Positions 5,888 through 14,494 of a stretch of DNA of 18,598 nt are shown in pieces. This DNA is from JAVBTT01 sp031550325 (GTDB taxonomy: Bacteria > Bacillota > Clostridia > Oscillospirales > UBA929), in the NCBI GenBank assembly GCA_031550325.1, contig JAVBOR010000052.1, positions 1 through 18,598 on the forward strand. Reading direction: 5' to 3'. The stretch's first letter is position 1. Each line of letters starts with the position of its first letter. Under the pieces are notes generated by a model that worked only from the letters and a program-made list of their open reading frames with translations, did no database searches and had not been told where the DNA came from. Position numbers and translations under genes: made by a program.

Positions 5888-7311
5888 GGTCGTTTCCCCA
5901 AAAGCTCATTCTTGCCCTTGCCGTTCTGGTCCTTCTCGGCGGCGGCATAGCCCTGCTGCTGCTTTTTCCACCCGATGGGGAGGCAGTGCCGTCCCCGTCC
6001 CCTTCACCGGACGGCCCACTTCTGGTCAACGAGCCGGCCGACGCCCTGAAGGCGCTGACCATCACCCCGGCCGAGGGCGTCCCGTTTACCATTACGCGCG
6101 CGCCCCAAGGCTACGCGATTCTGACGCCGACCGACCTGTTCCCCTACGAAACCTCCAAACTGGCCGCCACGGCAGGCAGCGCCGCCGCGCAGCCCTTGTC
6201 AAAGCTGATTTCCCCTATGCCTTCGCCCGACGGGCTGTCCGCCTTTGGCCTGGATCCGCCTGAACTTGTCTGGCGCCTTGACCTGACCGACGGCACGTCG
6301 CCGGAGTTTGGGCTTGGCCGGCCGACAGCCACGAGGGACGGCTATTATGCGCGCCGGCTGGATCGGGCGGACGTGTTCATCATCCCCAAAACAGACGGAG
6401 ACAACCTCCTGCGCCGCGAATGCGACTATTATGACCTCAGCTTTGCCCCGACGTACGTTGAGGACGCCACGGTCACCGGCTTTGCCGGGGAATTTTCGCA
6501 TTTGCGCTGGCTTCGCCCCGACGGCTCGATCTTTGAGGCGCGCGCCCGCTCGCAGGCCGAGCTTCAGGACGGGGATCCACTCCTGTCGTCGAACCTGCTT
6601 CTCCATCCCATAGAGGCCGAGGCCAATGACGCCCGCCTTGCCGGCGAGGTGCTGGCCAAAATCGCCTCCATTGCGCCGGGCGCCGTGGTCACGCAGGACA
6701 TCTCCAACCTCGGCCCCTATGGGCTCGACCGTCCTGTGGCACTCTTTGCCTCCGACAGACGCGGCTGGAGCAGCACTCTGCTGATCGGCGGCAAAGACCC
6801 CCTGTCCGGCGGGCGTTACGTCATGGCTGAGGGCTCGCGCGCCGTACTGCTGGACACCGCCGGGGATTACAGCTTTTTGTCGGCCGATCCCGTTTGGCTG
6901 CGCTCGCCGCTTGTCTGGATTTACAGCGTGTTTGACGTCTCCCGCGTGGACATCACTGTTCTGGGCCAAAGCCATGTCCTGGAACTGGACGTCACCGCCG
7001 AGGAGACAAAACTGTCCAGGCTGGACGGCAGCGGCGTTGACGAAGTGAGCGCCAGGCGCGTTTTCCAGCGCGTGCTGGGCATTTCCGTCGACGGCATGGA
7101 TGCCGAAGGGACGGCCGGGGACGAATACGCGCGTTTTACCATCCATCTGCGCCAAGGCGGGAGCCATACGATGCGCCTGCTCAGGCTCAATGACCGGCAG
7201 TTTTTCATTGAGCTCGACGGCGTTAACGACCGCTTCTACACGGGCATCGCCCGGGTGCAGGCCGTTCTCGAGGGCATTGCCCTCACCGAACAGGGGCAGA
7301 CTGTTCCCTGA
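5884..7311 (+). CDS. DUF4340 membrane-anchored protein
   Basis: A 475-residue protein with a short basic N-terminus, one membrane helix (about 8-27), a Pro/Ser-rich linker (PSPSPSPDGP) and then a large extracytoplasmic part with repeated beta-rich units. The order of strands and phrases such as KALTITPAEG, YGLDRPVALFA and SFLSADPVWLRSPLVW fit DUF4340, which recurs next to GldG-like genes. The repeated pattern (a 'FGLDPPELVW' unit near 120 and a 'YGLDRPVALF' unit near 280) suggests two copies of one domain. No catalytic motif is seen. Being the fourth gene of the ABC module, coupled by an ATGA overlap to the GldG-like gene, it is probably a periplasm-like-side partner of the complex. Confidence 0.85.
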   Translation: MRSFPQKLILALAVLVLLGGGIALLLLFPPDGEAVPSPSPSPDGPLLVNEPADALKALTITPAEGVPFTITRAPQGYAILTPTDLFPYETSKLAATAGSAAAQPLSKLISPMPSPDGLSAFGLDPPELVWRLDLTDGTSPEFGLGRPTATRDGYYARRLDRADVFIIPKTDGDNLLRRECDYYDLSFAPTYVEDATVTGFAGEFSHLRWLRPDGSIFEARARSQAELQDGDPLLSSNLLLHPIEAEANDARLAGEVLAKIASIAPGAVVTQDISNLGPYGLDRPVALFASDRRGWSSTLLIGGKDPLSGGRYVMAEGSRAVLLDTAGDYSFLSADPVWLRSPLVWIYSVFDVSRVDITVLGQSHVLELDVTAEETKLSRLDGSGVDEVSARRVFQRVLGISVDGMDAEGTAGDEYARFTIHLRQGGSHTMRLLRLNDRQFFIELDGVNDRFYTGIARVQAVLEGIALTEQGQTVP

Positions 7312-7340
7312 TCGTTTTTATTGGCAAAAGGAGAGTAGCG

Positions 7341-8699
7341 ATGGACACCATTGCAGCCTTGTCCACCCCGGCGCTGTCCGGCCCGATCGGCATCATCCGG
7401 GTGTCCGGCCCGCGCGCATTTGAGCTTGTCGGGCGGATTTTTTCACCGATGAAGGGCGTGAGCTTCGCGCACACCACCGATCGGATGCTGACGCTGGGCA
7501 GGCTCGTTCTGGACAACTATGCGCTCGACACCGCTATGGGCGTCAAAATGACCGCGCCGAACAGCTATACGGGACAGGACATGGCCGAGCTTCACCTGCA
7601 CGGCTCGCTGCCCGTTCTGCGCGCGGCGCTCGACGCGCTGTACCTGTCCGGCGCGCGCCCAGCGCTTGCCGGGGAGTTTACCAAACTGGCCTTTCTCCAC
7701 GGAAAGCTTGACCTGAGTCAGGCAGAGGCCATCCAGGATCTGATCACCGCCGAAACAAACGACGCAGCGCGCAACGCAGCGGGGCAGCTTCTCGGTAAGA
7801 TCGGCCGGTCGTTTCTGCATGTCTACGACGGCCTGGCCGACTTGCTGGCGCGCTTTTATGTCGTCATGGATTATCCCGACGAGTCCTTGCCTCCGGCGGA
7901 AACCGAACAGTGCATCGCGCTGCTGGATGCGCTTGACGCCGAGCTGCAGGCGCTGCTGGACAGCTACGCCTGGGGCCGCGTCCTGCGCGAGGGCATCGGC
8001 TGCGCCATCCTGGGCAAGCCCAATGTCGGCAAGTCCTCTTTGCTCAACGCGCTCTTGGGCTATGACCGCGCGCTGGTCACGCCCCACCCCGGCACGACGC
8101 GCGACACGCTGGAGGAGAGCACCCACATCGGCGGCATCAAGCTCAACCTCACCGACTGCGCGGGCATGCGCCAAACGGACGACCCTGTGGAAACACTTGG
8201 CGTCGAGCGGGCGCGCGAGGCAGTGCGCAGCGCGCAGCTCCTGTTTATTGTGGTGGACGGCTCCGCGCCGCTTGACGACGAGGACCGCGCCGTACTCGAC
8301 CTTGCGGGCGATCGCGACGCTGTGGTCATCATCAACAAATCCGACCTACCGCAGGTCATGGAGACCGACGCGCTTGAGGCCGCATTTTTGCATATCTGCC
8401 GCGTTTCCGCCCTCACGGGAGACGGGCTGAACCTGCTTGACGGCACCCTCCGGCGGATGTTTGAGCAAACCACCCTCTATGACGGCACCGCCCTGACCAG
8501 CGCGCGTCAGGCTGACGGCGTTCGCCGCGGGCTCGACGCGGTGCGCGCCGCCTCTGTGGCGCTCAGGCGCGGCGTCACCCTGGACGCTGTTCTGGCCGAG
8601 CTGGAGTCTGCGGTTGCGGCGCTCGGAGAGCTCACGGGAAGGAGAATTTCTGACGACGTTTTGGATAAAATCTTCGCTGACTTCTGTGTAGGCAAATAA
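7341..8699 (+). CDS. mnmE: tRNA modification GTPase MnmE
   Basis: With MnmG, MnmE installs the carboxymethylaminomethyl (or aminomethyl) group at uridine 34 of certain tRNAs. Its 452 residues are the usual length. The N-terminal folate-binding domain starts DTIAALSTPALSGPIGIIRVSG. The inserted G domain has G1 GKPNVGKS (225-232), a switch I TTRDT, G3 DCAG (272-275) and G4 NKSD (332-335). The C-terminal FCVGK carries the conserved Cys449. G3 is usually DTAG; here Thr is replaced by Cys273. The SD AAGGAGAG is strong. mnmG, yidC and jag, its frequent neighbours near the replication origin, are not in this window; the gene sits behind an ABC module instead. Confidence 0.96.
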   Translation: MDTIAALSTPALSGPIGIIRVSGPRAFELVGRIFSPMKGVSFAHTTDRMLTLGRLVLDNYALDTAMGVKMTAPNSYTGQDMAELHLHGSLPVLRAALDALYLSGARPALAGEFTKLAFLHGKLDLSQAEAIQDLITAETNDAARNAAGQLLGKIGRSFLHVYDGLADLLARFYVVMDYPDESLPPAETEQCIALLDALDAELQALLDSYAWGRVLREGIGCAILGKPNVGKSSLLNALLGYDRALVTPHPGTTRDTLEESTHIGGIKLNLTDCAGMRQTDDPVETLGVERAREAVRSAQLLFIVVDGSAPLDDEDRAVLDLAGDRDAVVIINKSDLPQVMETDALEAAFLHICRVSALTGDGLNLLDGTLRRMFEQTTLYDGTALTSARQADGVRRGLDAVRAASVALRRGVTLDAVLAELESAVAALGELTGRRISDDVLDKIFADFCVGK

Positions 8700-8701
8700 A
8701 C

Positions 8702-8717
8702 GGCGGAATGCTCCGCC
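8702..8717 (+). repeat. small hairpin between mnmE and glyS
   Basis: GGCGGA and TCCGCC form a perfect 6-bp stem 2 bp after the mnmE stop codon. There is no T-run, so it is not a standard terminator; it may mark an mRNA processing or stability site. Confidence 0.35.
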
Positions 8718-8737
8718 TTGGAATGGATGGGATTTCG

Positions 8738-10135
8738 ATGAAAAACACGGAAAAAACGATGGATACGATTGTCGCGCTGTGCAAGGGCCGAGGCTTCGTG
8801 TATCCCGGCTCGGAGATATACGGCGGACTGGCCAACACATGGGACTACGGCCCGCTTGGCGTTGAGCTGAAAAACAATGTCAAAAAAGCCTGGTGGAAGA
8901 AGTTTGTGCAGGAAAACGTGTACAACGTCGGACTGGACAGCGCCATCCTCATGAATCCTCAGGTCTGGGTGGCCTCGGGCCATGTGGTCAACTTCAACGA
9001 CCCGCTGATCGACTGCAAGGGCTGCAAGATGCGCTATCGCGCGGACAAGCTCATTGAGGACTGGAATCAGATGAGCGGCATTGAGGCGTCTGTCGACGGG
9101 ATGAGCAACGACGACCTGTCCGCCTATATCGCGGAAAAGGGCGTCTCCTGTCCGGGTTGCGGGCGCAAGGACTTCACGGCCATCCGCAAGTTCAACATGA
9201 TGTTCAAAACCCATCAGGGCGTAACAGAGGACAGCCAGAACGAGATCTATCTGCGCCCCGAAACCGCGCAGGGCATCTTTGTGCAGTTTAAAAACCTTAT
9301 GCGCACAACGCGCCGCAAGATCCCGTTTGGCGTGGCGCAGATCGGCAAGAGCTTCCGCAACGAGATCACGCCGGGCAATTTTACGTTCCGCACGCGCGAG
9401 TTCGAGCAGATGGAGCTGGAGTTTTTCTGCCAGCCCGGCACCGACCTGGAGTGGTTCGCCTTCTGGAAGGAGATGTGCCGCAACTGGCTCATGGAACTCG
9501 GCATGACGCCCGAGAACCTGCGCCTGCGCGACCACGCGCCCGAGGAGCTCAGCCACTACTCCAACGCGACCACCGACTTTGAGTACCTGTTTCCGTTCGG
9601 CTGGGGCGAGCTTTGGGGCATTGCCGACCGCACCGACTTCGACCTCCGGTCGCACCAGTCCCAGTCCAATGAAAGTCTGGAGTACTTTGACCAGGAGACC
9701 GGCGTGAAGTATCTCCCGTTTGTCATTGAGCCGTCACTCGGCGCAGACCGCGTGACGCTGGCGTTTCTCATTGACGCCTATGACGAGCAGGTCGTCGACG
9801 CCGAAAAGAACGACTCGCGCGTCGTGCTGCATCTGCATCCCGCGCTGGCGCCGTACAAATGCGCGGTGCTTCCGCTGTCCAAGAAGCTGACCGAAGACGC
9901 GCTGCCCATCTATCACCGGCTGCAGAAATGGTTTATGACGGATTTCGACGACGCGGGCTCGATCGGCAAGCGCTACCGCCGTCAGGACGAGATTGGCACC
10001 CCCATGTGCGTCACCGTGGACTTTGACACGGCGTCAACCGGCTGTGTGACCGTGCGCGACCGTGACACCATGAAACAGGACACCGTCCCGCTTCATGAGC
10101 TGAAAGCCTATATCGAGGAGCGAATTACCTTCTAG
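8738..10135 (+). CDS. glyS: glycyl-tRNA synthetase, alpha2 type
   Basis: Charges tRNA-Gly with glycine using ATP; cytoplasmic homodimer. At 465 residues it is the single-chain class II enzyme of Gram-positives, archaea and eukaryotes, not the alpha2beta2 form. The start at 8738 gives MKNTEKTMDTIVALCKGRGF, matching the family N-terminus; an upstream ATG at 8708 would add ten atypical residues. Motif 2 is FRNE with Arg207 and the following F-T-F-R-TREFEQMELE; motif 3 is GADRVTLAFL (335-344). Two CxxC pairs (Cys93/96 and Cys138/141) suggest a zinc site in the inserted segment. The gap to mnmE is only 38 bp, so there is no room for the T-box leader often found before this gene in Firmicutes. Confidence 0.96.
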   Translation: MKNTEKTMDTIVALCKGRGFVYPGSEIYGGLANTWDYGPLGVELKNNVKKAWWKKFVQENVYNVGLDSAILMNPQVWVASGHVVNFNDPLIDCKGCKMRYRADKLIEDWNQMSGIEASVDGMSNDDLSAYIAEKGVSCPGCGRKDFTAIRKFNMMFKTHQGVTEDSQNEIYLRPETAQGIFVQFKNLMRTTRRKIPFGVAQIGKSFRNEITPGNFTFRTREFEQMELEFFCQPGTDLEWFAFWKEMCRNWLMELGMTPENLRLRDHAPEELSHYSNATTDFEYLFPFGWGELWGIADRTDFDLRSHQSQSNESLEYFDQETGVKYLPFVIEPSLGADRVTLAFLIDAYDEQVVDAEKNDSRVVLHLHPALAPYKCAVLPLSKKLTEDALPIYHRLQKWFMTDFDDAGSIGKRYRRQDEIGTPMCVTVDFDTASTGCVTVRDRDTMKQDTVPLHELKAYIEERITF

Positions 10136-10146
10136 GAGGCACATTA

Positions 10147-11007
10147 ATGAACAAAGGCAAGCTTCTTCGGCTGTTCGCCGAGGAAATCAGGGTCGAAACC
10201 CTAAACGTCTTCCAGGCGCGCGCGTTCGGCCACGTCGGCGGCGCGATGAGCGTGGTTGAGCTGCTGGCCGTTCTGTACGGCGGCGCGATGAACGTCGACC
10301 CCCAACATCCCGAATGGCCGGCGCGCGACCGGCTTGTGATGAGCAAGGGCCACGCCGGACCGGCGCTGTACGCCGCTCTGGCGCTCAAGGGGTATTTCCC
10401 CAAAGAGCTTCTGCTGACGCTTAACCGTCCGGGCACGACGCTGCCGTCGCACTGCGACCGCACCAAAACGCCCGGCATCGATATGACCACGGGCTCACTG
10501 GGGCAGGGCGCCTCCACTGCGGTCGGCCTGGCCCTGGGCCAGCGGCTGGACGGGTCGGGCGCCAACACCTTTCTGTGCGTCGGCGACGGCGAGTGCGACG
10601 AGGGCCAGGTCTGGGAAGGCCTGATGCTGGCTGCCCACCTGAAGCTTTCCAATCTGATCGTTTACTGCGACCAAAACGGGCAGCAGCTCGACGGCTACGT
10701 CAGGGACGTGCTCGACCTGGGCGACCTGGCTTCGAAATTCGAGGCGTTCGGCCTGTACACGCAGAGCGTGGACGGGCACGACCTTGAGGCCGTGTGGGCG
10801 GCGACCCAGAACGCGCTCGCGCACACGGACGGCCCTTCCATGATTGTTTTGCGCACCAAGAAGGGCAACGGCTGCACGTTTGCGGTCGGTCAGGAGTTTA
10901 ACCACCATATAGCCTTCACGCAAACGCAGATGGACGAGGCGCTCGCATACGCCTCTGAGCGCCTTGCGGCCGCGAAGGCCGCTTGCGGCGGGGAGGAATC
11001 ACAATGA
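10147..11007 (+). CDS. transketolase, N-terminal (TPP-binding) subunit
   Basis: This is the first half of a two-gene transketolase, which moves two-carbon ketol units between sugar phosphates in the non-oxidative pentose phosphate pathway. Its 286 residues cover the thiamine diphosphate-binding domain: GDG (146-148), then 26-30 residues on, Asn177-Gly178, the GDG-Xn-N motif that holds Mg and the diphosphate. The family SKGHAGPALYAALA block lies near 60-75 and TTGSLGQGAS near 116-125. AGGAGG upstream fixes the start. The stop overlaps the C-terminal subunit gene by 4 bp, as expected for equal amounts of the two chains. A related two-carbon transferase on other sugars cannot be excluded. Confidence 0.93.
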   Translation: MNKGKLLRLFAEEIRVETLNVFQARAFGHVGGAMSVVELLAVLYGGAMNVDPQHPEWPARDRLVMSKGHAGPALYAALALKGYFPKELLLTLNRPGTTLPSHCDRTKTPGIDMTTGSLGQGASTAVGLALGQRLDGSGANTFLCVGDGECDEGQVWEGLMLAAHLKLSNLIVYCDQNGQQLDGYVRDVLDLGDLASKFEAFGLYTQSVDGHDLEAVWAATQNALAHTDGPSMIVLRTKKGNGCTFAVGQEFNHHIAFTQTQMDEALAYASERLAAAKAACGGEESQ

Positions 11008-11972
11008 CGAATGTTTTGCTGCAAAAGCCCTTTGAACCGGCTGCTCAAATGCTCAGGGACACGTACTGCTCCACGCTCGTGGAGCTGGCGGCTGCCGATA
11101 AGCGCGTCGTGGCGCTCGACGCCGACCTCATGAGCTCCTCGGGCATGAAGGTTTTCAAGGAGGCTTACCCCGACCGCTTTATCAACTGCGGCATCGCCGA
11201 GGCCAACATGGTCGGCGTGGCCGCCGGGCTGTCAGCCACCGGCAAAATCCCCTATGCCCACACCTTCGCCACGTTTGCCTCCCGCCGGGTCTGCGACCAG
11301 GTGTTTATGTCCTGCGCGTACGCCAAGCTCAACGTACGCATTGTCGGCACTGACCCCGGCGTGTGCGCCGCGTACAACGGCGGCACGCATATGCCGTTTG
11401 AGGACATGGCCGTGCTGCGCGCCATCCCTGAGATCACACTCGTTGAGCCAACCGACAGCGTACAGCTGAGAAATCTTTTACCCCAGATCAACGGCGCTTA
11501 CGGAGTGTTCTATATCCGGCTTCAGCGCAAGACCCCCGTGGCCATTTACGCCGAGGGCAGCACCTTTGAGCTCGGCAAGGGCGCCGTGCTGCGCGAGGGC
11601 CGCGACGTCACGCTGGTCTGCTCGGGCATTCTCGTGCATGAGGCGCTCAAGGCGGCAGACCTCCTGTCCGAGCAGGGCGTCGAGGCCAGAGTCGTCAACC
11701 TGTTCACCTGGAAGCCCATTGACGCGGCGCTTCTGGAGCGCTGCGCCTTTGAAACCGGCTGTGTCGTGACCTGTGAAAACCACAACGTCATCGGCGGACT
11801 GGGCAGCGCCGTCTCCGAAGCTCTCGGCAAGACAAAGCCTGTTCCGATTGAAATGATCGGCGTGCAGGATCTGTTTGGCGAGGTGGGCCCGGAGGACTAT
11901 CTGCGCGGACGCTTCCACCTGTGTGCCGTCGATATTGCCGCGGCGGGACTGCGCGCCGTAAAACGTAAATAA
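11004..11972 (+). CDS. transketolase, C-terminal subunit
   Basis: A 322-residue partner of the preceding gene, supplying the pyrimidine-binding domain and the C-terminal transketolase domain. The catalytic Glu that activates thiamine diphosphate is Glu66 in NCGIAEANMVGVAAGL. The substrate-side segment GTDPGVCAAYNGGTHMPFEDM and the C-terminal RVVNLFTWKPID...CENHNVIGGLGSAV are also typical of the split form. The ATG at 11004 is chosen for its GGAGGAATCACA leader and the ATGA overlap; a start at 10983 would lie inside the upstream gene without an SD. The upstream half is intact, so this is a true two-gene enzyme and not a broken fusion. Confidence 0.93.
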   Translation: MTNVLLQKPFEPAAQMLRDTYCSTLVELAAADKRVVALDADLMSSSGMKVFKEAYPDRFINCGIAEANMVGVAAGLSATGKIPYAHTFATFASRRVCDQVFMSCAYAKLNVRIVGTDPGVCAAYNGGTHMPFEDMAVLRAIPEITLVEPTDSVQLRNLLPQINGAYGVFYIRLQRKTPVAIYAEGSTFELGKGAVLREGRDVTLVCSGILVHEALKAADLLSEQGVEARVVNLFTWKPIDAALLERCAFETGCVVTCENHNVIGGLGSAVSEALGKTKPVPIEMIGVQDLFGEVGPEDYLRGRFHLCAVDIAAAGLRAVKRK

Positions 11973-11974
11973 AG

Positions 11975-12007
11975 CGGACAACACTTGCCGGGCTTTGTGT
12001 CCGGCAA
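11975..12007 (+). promoter_or_regulatory. two mutually exclusive hairpins
   Basis: In the 66-bp gap after transketolase, CGGACA (11975-11980) can pair with TGTCCG (11998-12003), or TTGCCGG (11985-11991) can pair with CCGGCAA (12001-12007). Both need 12001-12003, so only one can form. There is no T-run. It could be a switch or just an mRNA stability element. Confidence 0.35.
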
Positions 12008-12038
12008 CTGGATTACGCACACGTGAGAGGCTGTCCAC

Positions 12039-12692
12039 ATGAGTTTTTTCTTTGATCCGGCCGCCCTGCAGGAGTTCATGTCCGGCGTCGGCGTCTGGGC
12101 TCCGATTGTCTTTTTTCTGCTGCAGCTGCTTCAGGTGGTGCTCGCCCCGATTCCGGGCAACATCTTAACGCTTGCCGGCGGCGCGCTGTTTGGGTTTTGG
12201 AAGGGCTTTTTCATTTCCTACGCCGCGATATCCATTGGGTCGGTGCTGTGCTTTCTGCTGGCCAGACACGCCGGAAACGCGGTCATCCGAAGGCTTATCG
12301 GTGACGCCCGCGTTGAAAAATACACCGCCATGCTCTCGTCCGATTCGGCCAGCGCGCGCACCAGAATGCTGCTGATTCTGATTTTTTTGATGCCGTTTCT
12401 GCCCGACGATCTGCTGTGCTTCGTCGCGGGCCTTACGCCGGTTTCTCTTCGCTCTTTTGTGATTATAATACTCACCACCCGTCCGTGGGGCCATGTTGTC
12501 GCCGCGCTGATCGGCTCGGACACCCTGCGCCTTTCCCTCGGCGCGACCATCGCCCTGGGCGCCGTTTCCCTTGTGGGCGCCATTTTGGCAGTGCGTTTTG
12601 CCCCGCAGTTTGAGCACGCCGTGCTCGGGCTTGTGCACAGGATCATCGAGAAGGTACACGGGAAAACCAGTAAGAAGGATGAACATCCATGA
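12039..12692 (+). CDS. TVP38/TMEM64 (VTT/DedA-like) membrane protein
   Basis: A 217-residue integral membrane protein of the family that includes DedA and VTT-domain proteins, now linked to flipping of phospholipid or undecaprenyl phosphate carriers across the membrane. The mark is the re-entrant loop with APIPGNILTLAGGALFGFWKG (about 38-58), then SYAAISIGSVLCFLLARHAG, and later FLMPFLPDDLLCFVAGLTPV (about 110-130) with its conserved acidic-Asp pair. The C-terminus is basic (HGKTSKKDEHP). The SD GAGAGG lies 8 nt upstream. The stop overlaps ychF by 4 bp. Which lipid it handles cannot be said from sequence. Confidence 0.87.
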   Translation: MSFFFDPAALQEFMSGVGVWAPIVFFLLQLLQVVLAPIPGNILTLAGGALFGFWKGFFISYAAISIGSVLCFLLARHAGNAVIRRLIGDARVEKYTAMLSSDSASARTRMLLILIFLMPFLPDDLLCFVAGLTPVSLRSFVIIILTTRPWGHVVAALIGSDTLRLSLGATIALGAVSLVGAILAVRFAPQFEHAVLGLVHRIIEKVHGKTSKKDEHP

Positions 12693-13765
12693 AGCTTGGG
12701 ATTGTCGGTCTGCCCAACGTGGGCAAGAGCACCTTATTTAATGCCATCACAAACGCCGGCGCGGAATCCGCAAACTATCCGTTCTGCACCATCGAGCCCA
12801 ACGTCGGGGTTGTGTCGGTTCCGGATGAGCGGCTTGCCGTGCTGGCCAAGATGCACAACCCACAAAAAATCACCCCGGCGATTGTGGAATTTGTCGACAT
12901 CGCAGGGCTTGTGCGCGGCGCGTCCAAGGGCGAAGGTCTGGGCAACAAGTTTTTGTCCCACATCCGCGAGGTCGACGCGATCTGCCATGTCGTGCGCTGC
13001 TTTGACGACGACAACATTGTCCATGTCGAGGGCGGGGCCGATCCCGCGCGCGACATGCAGATCATCGATCTGGAGCTCGCCATGAGCGACCTTGAGCTTG
13101 TGGATCGACGCATCGACCGGGTCGGCAAGCTGGCCAAGGGCGACAAGAAGTATCTGCTCGAGGTGGAGACGCTGACGCGGCTGCGCGAGCATCTCGACGC
13201 CGGGAAACCCGCCCGCACGTTCGGCGAGGATCTTGCCGACGACTTCGCACTGCTCACGCGCAAGCCGGTGCTGATCTGCGCCAACATGAGCGAAAATGGC
13301 TTTTCCGACCGGGAAAACAACCCCTACTTTCAGGCAGTCAAGCGCCTGGCTGCTGAAGAAAACGCGCTCGTCCTTCCCATTTGCGCCAAGCTCGAGCAGG
13401 ACATTGTGGAGCTCGACGACGCCGAAAAAGAGGTTTTTCTGGCCGAACTCGGGCTGGAGCAGTCGGGCCTTGACCGCCTGATTCGCGCCGGCTATGATCT
13501 GCTGGGCCTGATCTCCTACCTCACGGCCGGGCCGACCGAGGTGCGCGCCTGGACCATCGAAAAGGGCACGAAGGCGCCTCAGGCCGCTGGAAAGATTCAC
13601 TCCGATTTTGAGAGGGGCTTTATCCGCGCCGAGGTGGTGGCCTATGACGACCTCATCGCGGCGGGAACCATGGCAGCCGCCAAGGAGAAGGGCCTTGTGC
13701 GCAGCGAGGGCAAGGAGTATGTGTTCCAGGATGGCGACGTCGTGCTGTTCCGCTTCAACGTGTGA
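12689..13765 (+). CDS. ychF: YchF/OLA1-type P-loop ATPase
   Basis: A 358-residue protein of the Obg-related YchF family, which binds ribosomes and hydrolyses ATP better than GTP. G1 is GLPNVGKST (7-15), the G3 segment is DIAGLVRGASKGEGLGNKFL, and the G4 position holds NMSE (199-202) in place of NKxD, the change that gives ATP preference. The C-terminal TGS domain ends FQDGDVVLFRFNV. Length and all family blocks are normal. It starts inside the stop of the VTT-family gene (ATGA) and its own stop overlaps the next gene (GTGA), so expression of the three is probably coupled. Roles in translation and oxidative stress are known for the family only. Confidence 0.96.
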   Translation: MKLGIVGLPNVGKSTLFNAITNAGAESANYPFCTIEPNVGVVSVPDERLAVLAKMHNPQKITPAIVEFVDIAGLVRGASKGEGLGNKFLSHIREVDAICHVVRCFDDDNIVHVEGGADPARDMQIIDLELAMSDLELVDRRIDRVGKLAKGDKKYLLEVETLTRLREHLDAGKPARTFGEDLADDFALLTRKPVLICANMSENGFSDRENNPYFQAVKRLAAEENALVLPICAKLEQDIVELDDAEKEVFLAELGLEQSGLDRLIRAGYDLLGLISYLTAGPTEVRAWTIEKGTKAPQAAGKIHSDFERGFIRAEVVAYDDLIAAGTMAAAKEKGLVRSEGKEYVFQDGDVVLFRFNV

Positions 13766-14430
13766 ACATGGCCGAGTCGACGAGAACGCGCATCCAACTT
13801 CTGGACGCGCTGCGCGGTCTGAGCATCCTGCTGATGGTGGCGTACCACTGCGGATACGACCTCGTGCTCAACGGGTTTTTGCCCGAGGATGTGCTGTACA
13901 ACCCGTTTCTGAACACGCTTCAGCCCATCTTTGCCGGTATCTTCATCACACTCGCGGGCATTTCCTCCCGGTTTTCCCGCTCCAATCTGAAACGGGGGCT
14001 CATTACGCTCGGGGCGGCGGCGCTCGTGTCTCTCGCGGGCTATGTCATGGGCATGCCGATCTGGTTCGGCATCCTGCACCTTCTGAGCGCCTGCATGCTG
14101 CTCTACTGGCTGCTGGACAAGCTGCGCGTCATGACAGTTGCTGTGCCGCTCGCTGCGTTCGCCGTTTTGTTCGCGGGCGTAACGGTGTTTCCCGCCCTCC
14201 AGGATTCAAACGACTTCTTCCCTCTGGTGCCGTGGGGCTTTTTGTTTTTTGCCGGCGCATTGTTGGGCGATCCGATCAAGGCGGGCAAGCTGCCGCGCTG
14301 GTTTTACGAGGCAAAGATTCCCTTTTTCTCCAACGTCGGGCGACATACGCTGATCATCTATCTGGCGCACCAGCCCGTCCTGTTCGGCGTCATGTGGGTT
14401 TTGCTCCGCCTGTTCCCGCGCGGAGCGTAA
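13762..14430 (+). CDS. HGSNAT-like DUF1624 membrane protein
   Basis: A short (about 222-residue) multi-pass membrane protein. RIQLLDALRGLSILLMVAYHCGYDL near the N-terminus, with Arg-Gly and the His in helix one, is the signature of the heparan-alpha-glucosaminide N-acetyltransferase catalytic domain (DUF1624), related to membrane acyltransferases. Five or six more hydrophobic segments follow, with WFGILHLLSACMLLYWLL and LIIYLAHQPVLFGVMW toward the end, both also family-like. The GTG at 13762 overlaps the ychF stop by 4 bp; an ATG at 13768 is an equally fair start, and neither has a clear SD. In bacteria the acceptor is unknown; modification of a cell-surface glycan is a guess. Confidence 0.8.
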   Translation: MNMAESTRTRIQLLDALRGLSILLMVAYHCGYDLVLNGFLPEDVLYNPFLNTLQPIFAGIFITLAGISSRFSRSNLKRGLITLGAAALVSLAGYVMGMPIWFGILHLLSACMLLYWLLDKLRVMTVAVPLAAFAVLFAGVTVFPALQDSNDFFPLVPWGFLFFAGALLGDPIKAGKLPRWFYEAKIPFFSNVGRHTLIIYLAHQPVLFGVMWVLLRLFPRGA

Positions 14431-14494
14431 ACAGGACTACATTTGGACATACTGGCATCATAGTCCCTCCAAAACTTGATGTGAGGTGGAATGA

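Noticed and set aside
10147..11972. Frameshifted single transketolase gene
   Set aside because: Both halves have proper SD sites, complete motifs and a clean 4-bp overlap, the usual split form.
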